This document shows, one piece after another, positions 7,788 through 16,256 of a stretch of 64,000 bases of DNA (within the stretch, counting starts at the first letter, position 1; every line of letters begins with the position of its first letter). A model generated the notes under the pieces. The model was not told the DNA's origin. It saw nothing but the letters and a program-made list of their open reading frames with translations, and searched no databases. The DNA lies in assembly GCF_013410655.1 (NCBI RefSeq), contig NZ_JACCFP010000001.1:496001-560000 (forward strand). The letters are read 5' to 3'. Both the position numbers and the translations under genes were made by a program. The stretch is from Nocardioides thalensis (GTDB taxonomy: Bacteria; Actinomycetota; Actinomycetes; Propionibacteriales; Nocardioidaceae).

Positions 7788-9053
7788 ATGACAGAACGGC
7801 AGGATTCCGGCGAGCCGGTGACCCGGCGCGCGCGCCGCGTCGCGCGCTCGCAGCGCCGCGGTGTCGCCGGCAAGCGCCGCGCCTACACGCCGCACCACAC
7901 GGTCGCCAAGGTCATCACCGCGACCCTGCTCGCGCTGGCGATGGCCACCGGTGTCTCGGTCGTGCTGGTCTACAACCACTGGAACGGCAACCTCCTGGTC
8001 GACGACGTCGCCGACCAGCTGGGCAACGACCGGCCGAAGAAGAAGAAGGTCGAAGGCCCGCAGGAGCCGATGAACATCCTGGTGATGGGCTCCGACACCC
8101 GCGAGGGCGAGGGCAACAACATCGACGGGATGAACCTCTCCGGCGAGCGCTCCGACACCACGATCCTGATCCACCTGTCGGCAAGCCGGGAGTTCGCCTA
8201 CGGCATCAGCATTCCGCGCGACACGATGGTCGACCGCCCCACCTGCTTCGCCGAGGACGGCAGCGAGATCCCCGGCGAGCAGGACGCGATCTGGAACGAC
8301 GCGTTCTCCATCGGCGGCCCCGCGTGCACCATCCGGCAGTTCGAGCAGCTCAGCGGGGTACGGATCGACAACTACGTCGTCGTCGACTTCGGCGGCTTCA
8401 AGGACATGGTCGACGCCCTCGACGGCGTCGAGGTCTGCATCCCCGAGGAGATCGTCGACACCGAGCACAACATCACGCTCGAGCCCGGCACGCGGGAGAT
8501 CAGGGGCGACGAGGCACTGAGCTACGTCCGGGTGCGGTCCAACATCAGCGACGGCAGCGACCCCCAGCGCATCCGCCGGCAGCAGGCCTTCATGGCCTCG
8601 ATGCTCAACAAGGCGGTCGACCTCGGCATGCTCGCGCGCCCCGACCGGATCGTGGGCTTCATGAACGCGCTGACCGGCTCCCTGCAGACCGACTTCGAGA
8701 ACGTGTCGCAGATCGCCGACATCGGCAGCACCTTCCGCGGCGTCGGCCTCGGCGAGGTGAAGTTCGTGACCACCCCGTGGCAGGCCTGGCCGCCCGACCC
8801 GAACCGGATCGAGTGGACCCCGGAGGTCGACCGGCTGTGGGAGCTCGTGGTCAACGACGAGCCGCTCACCGCCGAGTTCGCGGAGGAGTCGATCAGCGCC
8901 GCCGACGACCCGGAGGGCACCGACGCCACCGACTCGACCGAGGGCACCGAGGGGACCGACGCGCCGACCGACGAGGGCGCCCAGGGCGGCAAGAAGGGCG
9001 GCGACGAGGGTCTCTCCGACGACGCCCGCGAGTACGCCGGTCTGTGCACGTGA
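7788..9053 (+). CDS. LytR-CpsA-Psr (LCP) family protein
   Basis: 421 residues with a basic cytosolic N-terminus, one membrane segment at about 41-63 and an extracellular LCP domain. LCP signatures are NILVMGSDTREGEG, SDTTILIHLSASREFAYGISIPRDTMV, VDFGGFKDMVDALDGVEVC and SYVRVRSNISDGSDPQRIRRQQAF, including the conserved Asp/Arg residues. The C-terminus is a low-complexity Asp/Glu/Thr tail. LCP enzymes transfer undecaprenyl-linked glycopolymers (arabinogalactan or teichoic-type) to peptidoglycan. The ATG starts two bases after the tRNA-Arg, so it has no room for a ribosome binding site of its own and is probably leaderless after tRNA processing. Confidence 0.9.
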   Translation: MTERQDSGEPVTRRARRVARSQRRGVAGKRRAYTPHHTVAKVITATLLALAMATGVSVVLVYNHWNGNLLVDDVADQLGNDRPKKKKVEGPQEPMNILVMGSDTREGEGNNIDGMNLSGERSDTTILIHLSASREFAYGISIPRDTMVDRPTCFAEDGSEIPGEQDAIWNDAFSIGGPACTIRQFEQLSGVRIDNYVVVDFGGFKDMVDALDGVEVCIPEEIVDTEHNITLEPGTREIRGDEALSYVRVRSNISDGSDPQRIRRQQAFMASMLNKAVDLGMLARPDRIVGFMNALTGSLQTDFENVSQIADIGSTFRGVGLGEVKFVTTPWQAWPPDPNRIEWTPEVDRLWELVVNDEPLTAEFAEESISAADDPEGTDATDSTEGTEGTDAPTDEGAQGGKKGGDEGLSDDAREYAGLCT

Positions 9054-9250
9054 CCGAGAAGAGCCCGGGCCCGGAGAAGGACCCGGAGAAGGAGTCCGAC
9101 TGGCAGCGGCGCAAGCGGCTGGCCGAGATCTTCGGCGACGTGCTCCCGGAGACGACGCGCGACGAGCGCGACGCCGACAAGGGCGACCGCGGCGACGAGT
9201 CGGCCTCCGACCGCTGGCTGAAATCGCAAGTGCCGCCCCACCACGGGTGA
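9050..9250 (+). CDS. Small charged protein after the LCP gene
   Basis: 66 residues, highly charged (KDPEKESDWQRRKRLAEIFG near the start and many Asp/Arg), with no membrane segment and no known domain. It starts at a GTG whose last bases form the stop of the LCP gene (four-base overlap), so translation is coupled. A conserved-looking core WQRRKRLAEIFGDVLPETT precedes a variable tail. Function unknown; the coupling suggests a cytosolic partner of the LCP protein. Confidence 0.7.
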   Translation: MTEKSPGPEKDPEKESDWQRRKRLAEIFGDVLPETTRDERDADKGDRGDESASDRWLKSQVPPHHG

Positions 9251-9258
9251 GGCGGCAC
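9230..9258. terminator. Hairpin at the end of the LCP operon
   Basis: An 8-bp perfect stem (GTGCCGCC / GGCGGCAC) brackets the stop codon of the small gene and lies before the convergent mscL, so it can serve both strands. Confidence 0.55.
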
Positions 9259-9294
9259 CTGCCGTTGTTGCTGCGGGGCTCGTGGCCCCGGTGA

Positions 9295-9630
9295 TCAGCG
9301 GTTCGCGAGCGAGTCGCGGATCTGGGTGAGGAGCTCGACCTCCGACGGGCCAGGCGCCTCGTCGGGGAAGAACCGCTCCTTCGCCTTGGTGTAGGGAACG
9401 ACCACGAAGAAGTAGACGACCGCGGCCATGATCAAGAAGGCGACGACCGCGTTGAGGAAGAGCCCGAACAGGCTCTCGCCGAAGAGGTCGTTGTACAGGT
9501 CGTCCGGGAGCAGGCTGGTGAGCCAGGCGACGAATGCGTTCACGACCTCGGCGAACGCAAGCGCCATGATCAGACCGACGGCGATCTCGATGAGATTGCC
9601 GCGCAGGATGAAGTTCTTGAAGCCTTCCAT
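9295..9630 (-). CDS. mscL: Large-conductance mechanosensitive channel MscL
   Basis: 111 residues. The family start MEGFKNFILRGNLIEIAVGL is present, with the first transmembrane pore helix (AVGLIMALAFAEVVNAFV), a short loop, the second helix (LNAVVAFLIMAAVVYFFVVV) and the cytosolic helical bundle (LLTQIRDSLANR). The protein forms a homopentameric pressure-release channel in the inner membrane. It has a ribosome binding site (aaggagaaac) upstream of the ATG at 9630. Monocistronic; length is slightly short of the usual 130-150 residues because of a compact periplasmic loop and tail. Confidence 0.95.
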   Translation of the reverse strand: MEGFKNFILRGNLIEIAVGLIMALAFAEVVNAFVAWLTSLLPDDLYNDLFGESLFGLFLNAVVAFLIMAAVVYFFVVVPYTKAKERFFPDEAPGPSEVELLTQIRDSLANR

Positions 9631-9687
9631 GTTTCTCCTTGGAGCCGAGATAACGCCCTACACCCCCGGTAGGGACTCTGACTGAAC

Positions 9688-10350
9688 CTAGCGGTTCCGC
9701 CACGCGTACGTCACGAACGACGTCACGGCGGACGACGTCACCTGCTGCACGTCCGCATCTGGTATGCCGAGCACCACCACCCGCCCGGCGAGCGCCCCGT
9801 GCCCGTCGTCCGTGGCCGGAACCGCCAGCACGACCGCGCCGTACGAGACGGTCGTCGTGACGCGCTCCTGCGGGTCCGTCGCGAGCACGTCGACCCGGTC
9901 GCCCACCTCGAGCAGCGCCGCCTGCGCCGCGTCGGAGAACCGCACCGGCACCGCCGTCGTCCCCGGCGCCGCCTCGACCAGCTGCGGCCCGACCAGCCGC
10001 ACGTCCGTCACCGCCTCCCCCTCCCGCAACGGCGCCGCCAACGTCGCCCCCACCGGGGCGTCGACCACAGACGCAGGCACGGAGTCCGGCCCGACCTCCG
10101 TGACCCGCAGGTCCCCTTCCGTCAGCACGGCCCCCGCCGGCAGGTCACGCGACGCGACGAGCACCTCGACCGTCTCCGGAGGAGGCGGCGCCACACTCCG
10201 CAACCCGACGACGGTCGCCCCCGCCACGCACAACGCGGCAATCAGCCGCCGCCGACGCAGCAGCCCCCGCCGCAGGGCGACCCAGCGATCACCCACGCGC
10301 CGCCGCAGCGGCACGCGCGGCCGTTCATCAACCGAGTCCCGAGAATCCAT
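9688..10350 (-). CDS. SAF-domain protein, CpaB/RcpC-like
   Basis: 220 residues. After an Arg-rich cytosolic head there is a membrane segment (LIAALCVAGATVVGL) and then an SAF domain (VLVASRDLPAGAVLTEGDLRV ... PVGATLAAPLREGEAVTD), the fold found in Flp pilus assembly CpaB/RcpC proteins. The C-terminal half resembles the RcpC part (GDRVDVLATD ... VPATDDGHGALAGRVVVLG). No other pilus gene is in the window, so a pilus role is a family-based guess. Start ATG 10350 chosen at MDSRDSVDE. Confidence 0.75.
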   Translation of the reverse strand: MDSRDSVDERPRVPLRRRVGDRWVALRRGLLRRRRLIAALCVAGATVVGLRSVAPPPPETVEVLVASRDLPAGAVLTEGDLRVTEVGPDSVPASVVDAPVGATLAAPLREGEAVTDVRLVGPQLVEAAPGTTAVPVRFSDAAQAALLEVGDRVDVLATDPQERVTTTVSYGAVVLAVPATDDGHGALAGRVVVLGIPDADVQQVTSSAVTSFVTYAWRNR

Positions 10351-10412
10351 AGCCCGCGACGCTAGCCCCGGAACGCCTCCCACGGGCTCGTCCTCCACAG
10401 GGCAGGGCAGGA

Positions 10413-10543
10413 GGTCGGGGCCGGGTGGGGGTTCCCGGCGATTTCGCGACGACGCGCCGACGCCCGGACCACAGCGGCGTCGTACCGGAGAGCGTCGCGC
10501 GCGGCGGAGCGAGCAAGCCGGGAACACCCACCCGGCCCCGACC
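10413..10543. repeat. R2 element, copy 1 (conserved core with private inverted arms)
   Basis: The arms 10413-10439 and 10517-10543 are inverted repeats matching at 26 of 27 positions. The core, reading on the minus strand, begins TTGCTCGCTCCGCCGCG and ends GTCGTCGCGAAATC. The arms do not resemble those of the other four copies. It lies between the SAF gene and the FmdB gene, both on the minus strand, in an otherwise empty 233-base gap. Confidence 0.85.
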
Positions 10544-10583
10544 GCCCGCAGCGCCGCGGAGGCCGAACCCCAAGAACTGAGAG

Positions 10584-10904
10584 CTACGCAGACGCCGCCG
10601 CAGCAGCAGAGGTCCCCGCCCCAGAGGCCGAGCCCGACGTACTGCTGCTGCTGCTTGACGACGAGTCGGAAGAGCTCGAGGAGTCGGACGAGGTCGTCGT
10701 GGTCGACGAGCCAGAGGTCGACGTACCCGACCGGCTGTCGGTCCGGTAGAACCCGGATCCCTTGAACACCACGCCCACCGCGTTGAAGAGCTTGCGCAGC
10801 CGGCCGTCGCACTCCGGGCAGACGGTCAGGGCGTCGTCGGAGAAGCTCTGGAATTGCTCGAACGCGTGGCCGCAGTCGGTGCAGGCGTACTGGTAGGTGG
10901 GCAT
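10584..10904 (-). CDS. FmdB-type zinc-ribbon protein
   Basis: 106 residues. The N-terminal half is a complete FmdB zinc ribbon with two CxxC knuckles (YACTDCGHAF and VCPECDGRLRKLF), start MPTYQYACTDCGHAFEQF. The C-terminal half is a low-complexity Ser/Thr/Gly/Ala tail with long serine runs. The family is a putative regulatory or RNA/protein-binding protein, first noted near formamidase genes. Divergent from the penicillin acylase gene. The tail is unusually long and repetitive and probably disordered. Confidence 0.9.
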   Translation of the reverse strand: MPTYQYACTDCGHAFEQFQSFSDDALTVCPECDGRLRKLFNAVGVVFKGSGFYRTDSRSGTSTSGSSTTTTSSDSSSSSDSSSSSSSSTSGSASGAGTSAAAAASA

Positions 10905-10992
10905 CAGGAACTCCGGGCGGTTAGCACTCTCGGTCTACGACTGCCAAGGATACGCGATCCCCCGGCCAGGTCGCGAGTCCGCTTCGGTCACA

Positions 10993-13689
10993 ATGGCGCC
11001 CACCATGGTCGACGCAGACGACATCGCCCCGGCTCGCCCGGTCGGCGCAGCCCGGCCCGCCGGCCCGCCGGCCCCCGTCCGTTGGTGGCGCACCTTCCGG
11101 GGATGGCCCGGACCGCTCCGGTTCACGACGTACGGCGCGGTCGCGCTGGTGCTGGTGCTGGTCGCGGTCGTCGTGTTCGGCGCGGTCGTCGTCCGCCGCT
11201 CTTGGCCCGAGACCGACGGCGAGATCGAGGTGCCCGGCCTGAACGCGCAGGCCGAGGTGATCCGCGACGAGCACGGCATCCCGCAGATCTACGCCGACAC
11301 GATGCACGACCTGATGCTCGCCCAGGGCTTCGTCCACGCGCAGGAGCGCTTCTTCGAGATGGACGTGCGCCGCCACGCCACCTCCGGCCGGCTGGCCGAG
11401 CTGTTCGGGGAGGACGCGCTCGAGACCGACCTCGTCGTGCGCACCCTCGGGTGGCGGCGGATCGCCGAGCGGGAGCTCACGCTGCTCGAGCCGCGCACCC
11501 GCGACCTGCTCGACGCCTACGCGCAGGGCGTCAACGCGTACCTGTCCGACCGCTCGGCGTCGGAGATCTCGCTGGAGTACGCCTTGCTCGGCGTGACCGG
11601 GCTCGACTACCAGCCCGCCGACTGGACCGCCGCCGACTCCGTCGCCTGGCTCAAGGCGATGGCCTGGGACCTCCGCGGCAACCTCGAGGAGGAGATCGGG
11701 CGGGCGGTCAGCGCATCGGCGGTCGGCGAGGACCGCGCGGCCGCGCTGTACCCGGACTATCCCTACGACGCGCACCCGCCGATCGTCACCAGCGGCGCGG
11801 TGGTCGACGAGGTCTTCGAGCAGGACGCCGCGACCGGTGACACCCGGCTGCCGCAGCGGCCGGCACCCGGCCCGGTGGTCGAGGAGGTCGCCCAGCGACC
11901 GTCACGAGACCTGGGGAGTGACGAGCTCGCCGCGGTCGACCGGGTGCTGGACGCCGTACCGGCGCTTCTCGGCAAGGGCGACGGCATCGGCAGCAACGCG
12001 TGGGTGGTCGACGGGTCGCGCACCGAGAGCGGCGCGCCGATCCTCGCCAACGACCCGCACCTGGGCGTCTCGCTGCCGGGTGTCTGGATGCAGGTCGGCC
12101 TGCACTGCCGGGAGGTCAGCTCGGCCTGCCCTCTCGACGCGGCGGGCTTCAGCTTCTCCGGCGTGCCGGGCGTCGTCATCGGCCACAACGCCGACATCGC
12201 GTGGGGCTTCACCAACCTGGCGCCGGACACCACGGACCTCTTCGTGGAGCGCGTCGAGGGCGACCGCTGGCAGTACGACGGGCGAATGCTGCCGCTGCGC
12301 GAGCGGATCGAGACGATCGAGGTGCGCGACGGCGAGGACGTCGAGCTCGTGGTGCGGTCGACCGCCCACGGTCCGATCCTCTCCGACATCGACGGCCTGC
12401 TGGGGGAGCAGGTCGCCGACGCCGGGCTGGCCGTCCGGGACGGGGACCGGTGGGACCACGAGGTCGCCCTGGCGTGGACGGCGCTGGAGCCGCGCCCGAC
12501 CGCGGACGCCCTGGTCGCGCTCAACCTCGCCGACGACTGGGAGTCCTTCCGTGCCGCGATGGCCGACTTCGCGGCCCCCGGCCAGAACGTCGTCTACGCC
12601 GACGTCGAGGGCCACATCGGCTACCAGGCCACCGGGCTGGTGCCGATCCGCGGGTCCGGCAACGACGGCAAGGTCCCGGCGGCCGGCTGGCGGCCGGAGA
12701 ACGACTGGACGGGCGAGTACGTCCCCTACGACGCGCTGCCGAGCGTCCTCGACCCGGAGTCGGGCATGGTGGTGACCGCCAACCAGTCGGTGATCGACGC
12801 CTCCGGCGGCTATCCGTACTTCCTCACCGACGACAGCGACTACGGCTACCGGTCCTCGCGCATCGGCGACCTGCTCGCCGGGCAGGAGTCGCTGACCGTC
12901 GAGGACATGTCCCGGATGCAGTACGACGACCGCAGCCCGATGGCCGAGGTGCTCGTCCCCTACCTCCTCGGCGTCGATCCCGGCGACGGCTACTACGACG
13001 ACGGGCTCGCCCTGCTCGAGGGATGGGACTTCCGCCAGCAGGCCGACAGCGCCGCGGCGGCGTACTTCAACGTCGTCTGGGACCAGCTGCTGCACCGCGC
13101 CTTCGACGACGAGCTGCCCGAGGTGGCCGAGCCCGACGGCGGCGACCGCTGGTTCGCCGCGGTGACCGGCCTGCTCGGGCGTCCCGGCGACCCGTGGTGG
13201 GACGACGTCGAGACCGACGAGGTGGAGCGCCGCGACGACATCCTGGTGGCGGCACTGCGCGCGGCCCGCGACAAGCTCACCGCGCTCCAGTCGCCGAACG
13301 CCGAGGAGTGGGAGTGGGGCAGGCTGCACCGCCTCTGGCTGCGGTCGTCGACCCTCGGCGAGTCCGGCATCGGCGCGGTCGAGCGGCTGTTCAACCGCGG
13401 ACCCTGGGAGCTGCCCGCCGGCGGCTCCTTGGTCAACGCGACCGGGTGGGACGCCCGCGAGGGGTTCGAGGTCGCGACCGCCCCGTCGATGCGGATGGTC
13501 GTACCGATGGACGACCTCGACGCCGCGCGCTGGGTCTCGCTCACCGGTGTCTCGGGCCACGCGTTCCACCCGCACTACACCGACCAGACCGACCTCTGGG
13601 CGCGCGGCGACACGCTGCCGTGGGTGTTCTCGCGAGAGGCGGTCGAGGACGCCGGCGAGGACGTGCTGTCCCTGCTCCCGGAGGAGTAG
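10993..13689 (+). CDS. Penicillin acylase family Ntn-hydrolase, membrane-anchored
   Basis: 898 residues from ATG 10993 (ATG 11005 is an alternative). There is a cytosolic Pro-rich head, a membrane anchor at about 46-66, and an extracellular penicillin-acylase fold. The alpha-chain motif is VIRDEHGIPQIYADTMHDL. The expected autocleavage site and nucleophile are at GDGIGSNAWVVDGS (Ser about 334), followed by ILANDPHLGVSLPGVWMQVGL. Such enzymes self-process into two chains and hydrolyse amide bonds of acyl side chains (beta-lactams, acyl-homoserine lactones, lipopeptides). An R1 repeat contributes residues just before the cleavage site. Monocistronic; it ends directly against the convergent cyclo-ligase gene. 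The substrate cannot be told from sequence. Confidence 0.9.
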   Translation: MAPTMVDADDIAPARPVGAARPAGPPAPVRWWRTFRGWPGPLRFTTYGAVALVLVLVAVVVFGAVVVRRSWPETDGEIEVPGLNAQAEVIRDEHGIPQIYADTMHDLMLAQGFVHAQERFFEMDVRRHATSGRLAELFGEDALETDLVVRTLGWRRIAERELTLLEPRTRDLLDAYAQGVNAYLSDRSASEISLEYALLGVTGLDYQPADWTAADSVAWLKAMAWDLRGNLEEEIGRAVSASAVGEDRAAALYPDYPYDAHPPIVTSGAVVDEVFEQDAATGDTRLPQRPAPGPVVEEVAQRPSRDLGSDELAAVDRVLDAVPALLGKGDGIGSNAWVVDGSRTESGAPILANDPHLGVSLPGVWMQVGLHCREVSSACPLDAAGFSFSGVPGVVIGHNADIAWGFTNLAPDTTDLFVERVEGDRWQYDGRMLPLRERIETIEVRDGEDVELVVRSTAHGPILSDIDGLLGEQVADAGLAVRDGDRWDHEVALAWTALEPRPTADALVALNLADDWESFRAAMADFAAPGQNVVYADVEGHIGYQATGLVPIRGSGNDGKVPAAGWRPENDWTGEYVPYDALPSVLDPESGMVVTANQSVIDASGGYPYFLTDDSDYGYRSSRIGDLLAGQESLTVEDMSRMQYDDRSPMAEVLVPYLLGVDPGDGYYDDGLALLEGWDFRQQADSAAAAYFNVVWDQLLHRAFDDELPEVAEPDGGDRWFAAVTGLLGRPGDPWWDDVETDEVERRDDILVAALRAARDKLTALQSPNAEEWEWGRLHRLWLRSSTLGESGIGAVERLFNRGPWELPAGGSLVNATGWDAREGFEVATAPSMRMVVPMDDLDAARWVSLTGVSGHAFHPHYTDQTDLWARGDTLPWVFSREAVEDAGEDVLSLLPEE
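11874..11911. repeat. R1 element inside the penicillin acylase gene
   Basis: A 38-bp R1 variant (starts ggtggtcgaggaggtc, ends gtcacgagacc, inner stem GTCGC/GCGAC on the minus strand) is in frame and encodes VVEEVAQRPSRD around residues 295-307. This is in the spacer region about 27 residues before the predicted catalytic serine, a segment that is usually removed on maturation. Confidence 0.8.
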
Positions 13690-14307
13690 CTAGAACCGCC
13701 GGATCCCCGCGGGCGAGCACGCGGCCGCGACCCGCCGGTCGTGCGCCTCGGCAGGTACGTCGACGCCGACCTCGTCGTCGTAGAGCAGCACGCACGTGAA
13801 CGTGCCCACGGGCACCCGGGCGAGCGTCCGGTCGTAGGAGCCGCCGCCGCGGCCGAGCCGCATCCCGGTGGGCGACACGGCCAGGCCCGGCACCAGCACG
13901 GCGTCGGCGGTGGCGACGGCCTCGACGCCGAGGGTCGTCCCGAGCGGCTGGAGCAGCCCGCGACCCGCCCGGGTGAGGGACGTCGGACCGGAGTACACCG
14001 CCCAGTCGAGGTCGTTGTCGGGCAGCAGCACGGGCAGCACCACCCGCTTGCCGACGGCGAGCAGGTCGTCGAGGAGGCGGGTCGTGCCCGGCTCGGTGCC
14101 GATGGAGACGTAGGCGGCGACGGTGGCGCTGCGTCGCACCTCGTCGGAGGCGAGCAGGTGGTCGGCGATCGCGCCGGCCGACTCCCCGATCTCGGCGAGC
14201 GAGCGCCGGCGGCGGGTGGTCACCAGCCGGTCGCGGAGCGCGAGCTTGGCGGCCGCCGTACCCCCTCCGGGCGACGGCCATTCCTCGGGAAGTTGCGAGG
14301 TCGGCAC
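13690..14307 (-). CDS. 5-formyltetrahydrofolate cyclo-ligase
   Basis: 205 residues, a full-length member of the family that converts 5-formyl-THF to 5,10-methenyl-THF with ATP. Visible motifs: KLALRDRLVTTRRRRS at the N-terminus, the substrate region ATVAAYVSIGTEPGT, and the C-terminal phosphate-binding GMRLGRGGGSYDRTLAR. Cytosolic folate metabolism. It is divergent from the UGPase gene with only 23 bases between the starts, so the two promoters overlap. Confidence 0.92.
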   Translation of the reverse strand: MPTSQLPEEWPSPGGGTAAAKLALRDRLVTTRRRRSLAEIGESAGAIADHLLASDEVRRSATVAAYVSIGTEPGTTRLLDDLLAVGKRVVLPVLLPDNDLDWAVYSGPTSLTRAGRGLLQPLGTTLGVEAVATADAVLVPGLAVSPTGMRLGRGGGSYDRTLARVPVGTFTCVLLYDDEVGVDVPAEAHDRRVAAACSPAGIRRF

Positions 14308-14330
14308 CGGACCAGCCTACGATCGAAGGT

Positions 14331-15731
14331 ATGGGTGGAACCGGACGGAGCGTCGGGCTCGAAAAAGCACGGGAGAAGATGGCAGCAGCGGGGGTCGACC
14401 CCGTCGCGATCGACAACTTCGCGCACTACTACCGGCTGCTCGAGCACGGTGAGACGGGGATGATCCCCGAGGCCAGCATCGACCCGGTCGACATCGAGTC
14501 CCTCGCCGGCGCGGACGTCGACGACGCGGTCGCGGCCGACGCCGTACGCAAGACCGCGGTGATCAAGCTCAACGGCGGCCTCGGCACCTCGATGGGCATG
14601 GACCGCGCGAAGTCGCTGCTCTGTGTGCGCCGCGGGCTGTCGTTCCTCGACATCATCGCGCGGCAGGTGCTGCACCTGCGCAAGGAGTACGACGCGACGC
14701 TGCCGCTGATCTTCATGAACAGCTTCCGCACGTCGGCCGACACGCTCGCCGCGCTCGCGCGCTACGAGGACCTGCAGGTCGACGGCCTGCCCCTGGAGTT
14801 CCTCCAGAACAAGGAGCCCAAGCTCCTCGTCGACGACCTGTCGCCGGTCAGCTGGCCGAAGGAGCCCGACCTCGAGTGGTGCCCGCCGGGCCACGGCGAC
14901 ATCTACACCGCGCTGCGCGGCTCCGGCACGCTCGACCAGCTGATCGAGCAGGGCTACCGCTACGCGTTCGTCTCCAACTCCGACAACCTCGGCGCCGTGC
15001 CCGACGCGAAGGTCGCCGGCTGGTTCGCCGCCAGCGGCGCGCCGTTCGCGATCGAGGCCGTGGTCCGCACACCGAGCGACCGCAAGGGCGGCCACTTCGC
15101 GCGCCGCAAGGCCGACGGCCGGATCGTGCTGCGCGAGACCGCGCAGACGCCGGCGGAGGACAAGGAGGCGCTGGCCGACCTCAGCCGGCACCGCTACTGC
15201 TCGACCAACAACCTGTGGTTCGACCTGGTGGCGATGCGCGACACGCTCGACGCGCGCGACGGCATCCTCGGGCTGCCGCTGATCAAGAACGTCAAGAACG
15301 TCGACCCCGGCGACAAGTCGACCCCGGAGGTGATCCAGATCGAGACCGCCATGGGCGCGGCGATCGAGGTGTTCGAGGGCTCCCAGCTGATCGAGGTCGG
15401 CCGTGACCGGTTCGTGCCGGTGAAGACCACCAACGACCTGCTGGTGCTGCGCTCCGACGTCTACGAGATCGGCGACGACTTCGCGCTGACCCAGATCGCC
15501 GCCGACATCCCCTACATCGACCTCGACGACGACTTCTACAAGCTGGTCGGGGAGTTCGACAAGCGCTTCCCGGAGGGCGCCCCCTCGCTCGCCAAGGCCT
15601 CGTCGCTGACGATCGACGGCGACTGGACCTTCGGCCACGGCGTCCAGTTCGTCGGCGACGTGAAGCTCGACAGCAGCGCCGCCGAGCGGGTGCCCGCGGG
15701 CGAGGTCATCACCGGCGAGCACAAGGCCTGA
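14331..15731 (+). CDS. UTP-glucose-1-phosphate uridylyltransferase (UDPGP, eukaryotic-like type)
   Basis: 466 residues of the UDPGP family rather than the short bacterial GalU type. The nucleotide-binding loop is KLNGGLGTSMGMDRAKSLL. The uridine/sugar-binding segments are LEWCPPGHGDIYTAL, VSNSDNLGAVPD and YCSTNNLWFDL, and a C-terminal conserved VPVKTTNDLLVLRSDVYE is present. It makes UDP-glucose for polysaccharides and cell-wall glycans. The position ahead of moaC, moaB, rimJ and sepX is the usual actinobacterial order (there, galU-glp-moaC-mog-rimJ-sepX). Confidence 0.92.
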   Translation: MGGTGRSVGLEKAREKMAAAGVDPVAIDNFAHYYRLLEHGETGMIPEASIDPVDIESLAGADVDDAVAADAVRKTAVIKLNGGLGTSMGMDRAKSLLCVRRGLSFLDIIARQVLHLRKEYDATLPLIFMNSFRTSADTLAALARYEDLQVDGLPLEFLQNKEPKLLVDDLSPVSWPKEPDLEWCPPGHGDIYTALRGSGTLDQLIEQGYRYAFVSNSDNLGAVPDAKVAGWFAASGAPFAIEAVVRTPSDRKGGHFARRKADGRIVLRETAQTPAEDKEALADLSRHRYCSTNNLWFDLVAMRDTLDARDGILGLPLIKNVKNVDPGDKSTPEVIQIETAMGAAIEVFEGSQLIEVGRDRFVPVKTTNDLLVLRSDVYEIGDDFALTQIAADIPYIDLDDDFYKLVGEFDKRFPEGAPSLAKASSLTIDGDWTFGHGVQFVGDVKLDSSAAERVPAGEVITGEHKA

Positions 15732-15776
15732 CGGCGGGTCGCCGTACTCCTGCTGGACGGGTGGGAGACTGGCGCC

Positions 15777-16256
15777 ATGAGTGAGGCACCCCGCGGGCTG
15801 ACCCACGTCGACGAGTCCGGCGCCGCCCGGATGGTCGACGTCTCGGAGAAGGCCGTCACCGCGCGGGCCGCGACGGCGTCCGGTCGGGTGCTCGTGTCCG
15901 CCGAGGTCGTGGCGCTGCTGCGCGGCGAGGGCGTGCCGAAGGGCGACGCTCTCGCGGTCGCTCGCATTGCCGGGATCATGGGCGCCAAGCGCACCCCCGA
16001 CCTGGTCCCTCTCTGCCACCCGCTCGCGATCTCGGGCGTCGTCCTCGACCTCGAGGTGGCCGACGACGCGGTCGAGATCTCGGCGACCGTGCGCACCTCG
16101 GACCGCACCGGCGTCGAGATGGAGGCGCTCACCGCGGTCTCCGTCGCCGCGCTCACGGTCGTCGACATGGTCAAGGCCGTCGACAAGGGCGCGGTGATCA
16201 CCGACGTACGCGTGGAGTCCAAGACAGGCGGCAAGTCGGGGGAGTGGCGACGGTGA
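15777..16256 (+). CDS. moaC: Cyclic pyranopterin monophosphate synthase MoaC
   Basis: 159 residues, complete. Family motifs [25 protein letters not shown] (catalytic region), [19 protein letters not shown] and [23 protein letters not shown] with [14 protein letters not shown] at the C-terminus are all present. It works with MoaA in the first step of molybdenum cofactor synthesis from GTP. The stop overlaps the start of moaB by four bases. MoaA is not in the window. Confidence 0.96.
   Translation: MSEAPRGLTHVDESGAARMVDVSEKAVTARAATASGRVLVSAEVVALLRGEGVPKGDALAVARIAGIMGAKRTPDLVPLCHPLAISGVVLDLEVADDAVEISATVRTSDRTGVEMEALTAVSVAALTVVDMVKAVDKGAVITDVRVESKTGGKSGEWRR

Noticed and set aside
10413..10543. 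Insertion sequence or MITE explanation for R2
   Set aside because: MITE ends are the same in all copies and are flanked by short target duplications; here the arms differ between copies and I see no direct repeats outside them. Kept as an open question, not called mobile.
14220..16019. A 599-codon open frame on the minus strand
   Set aside because: Antisense to UGPase and moaC, both unmistakable on the plus strand.
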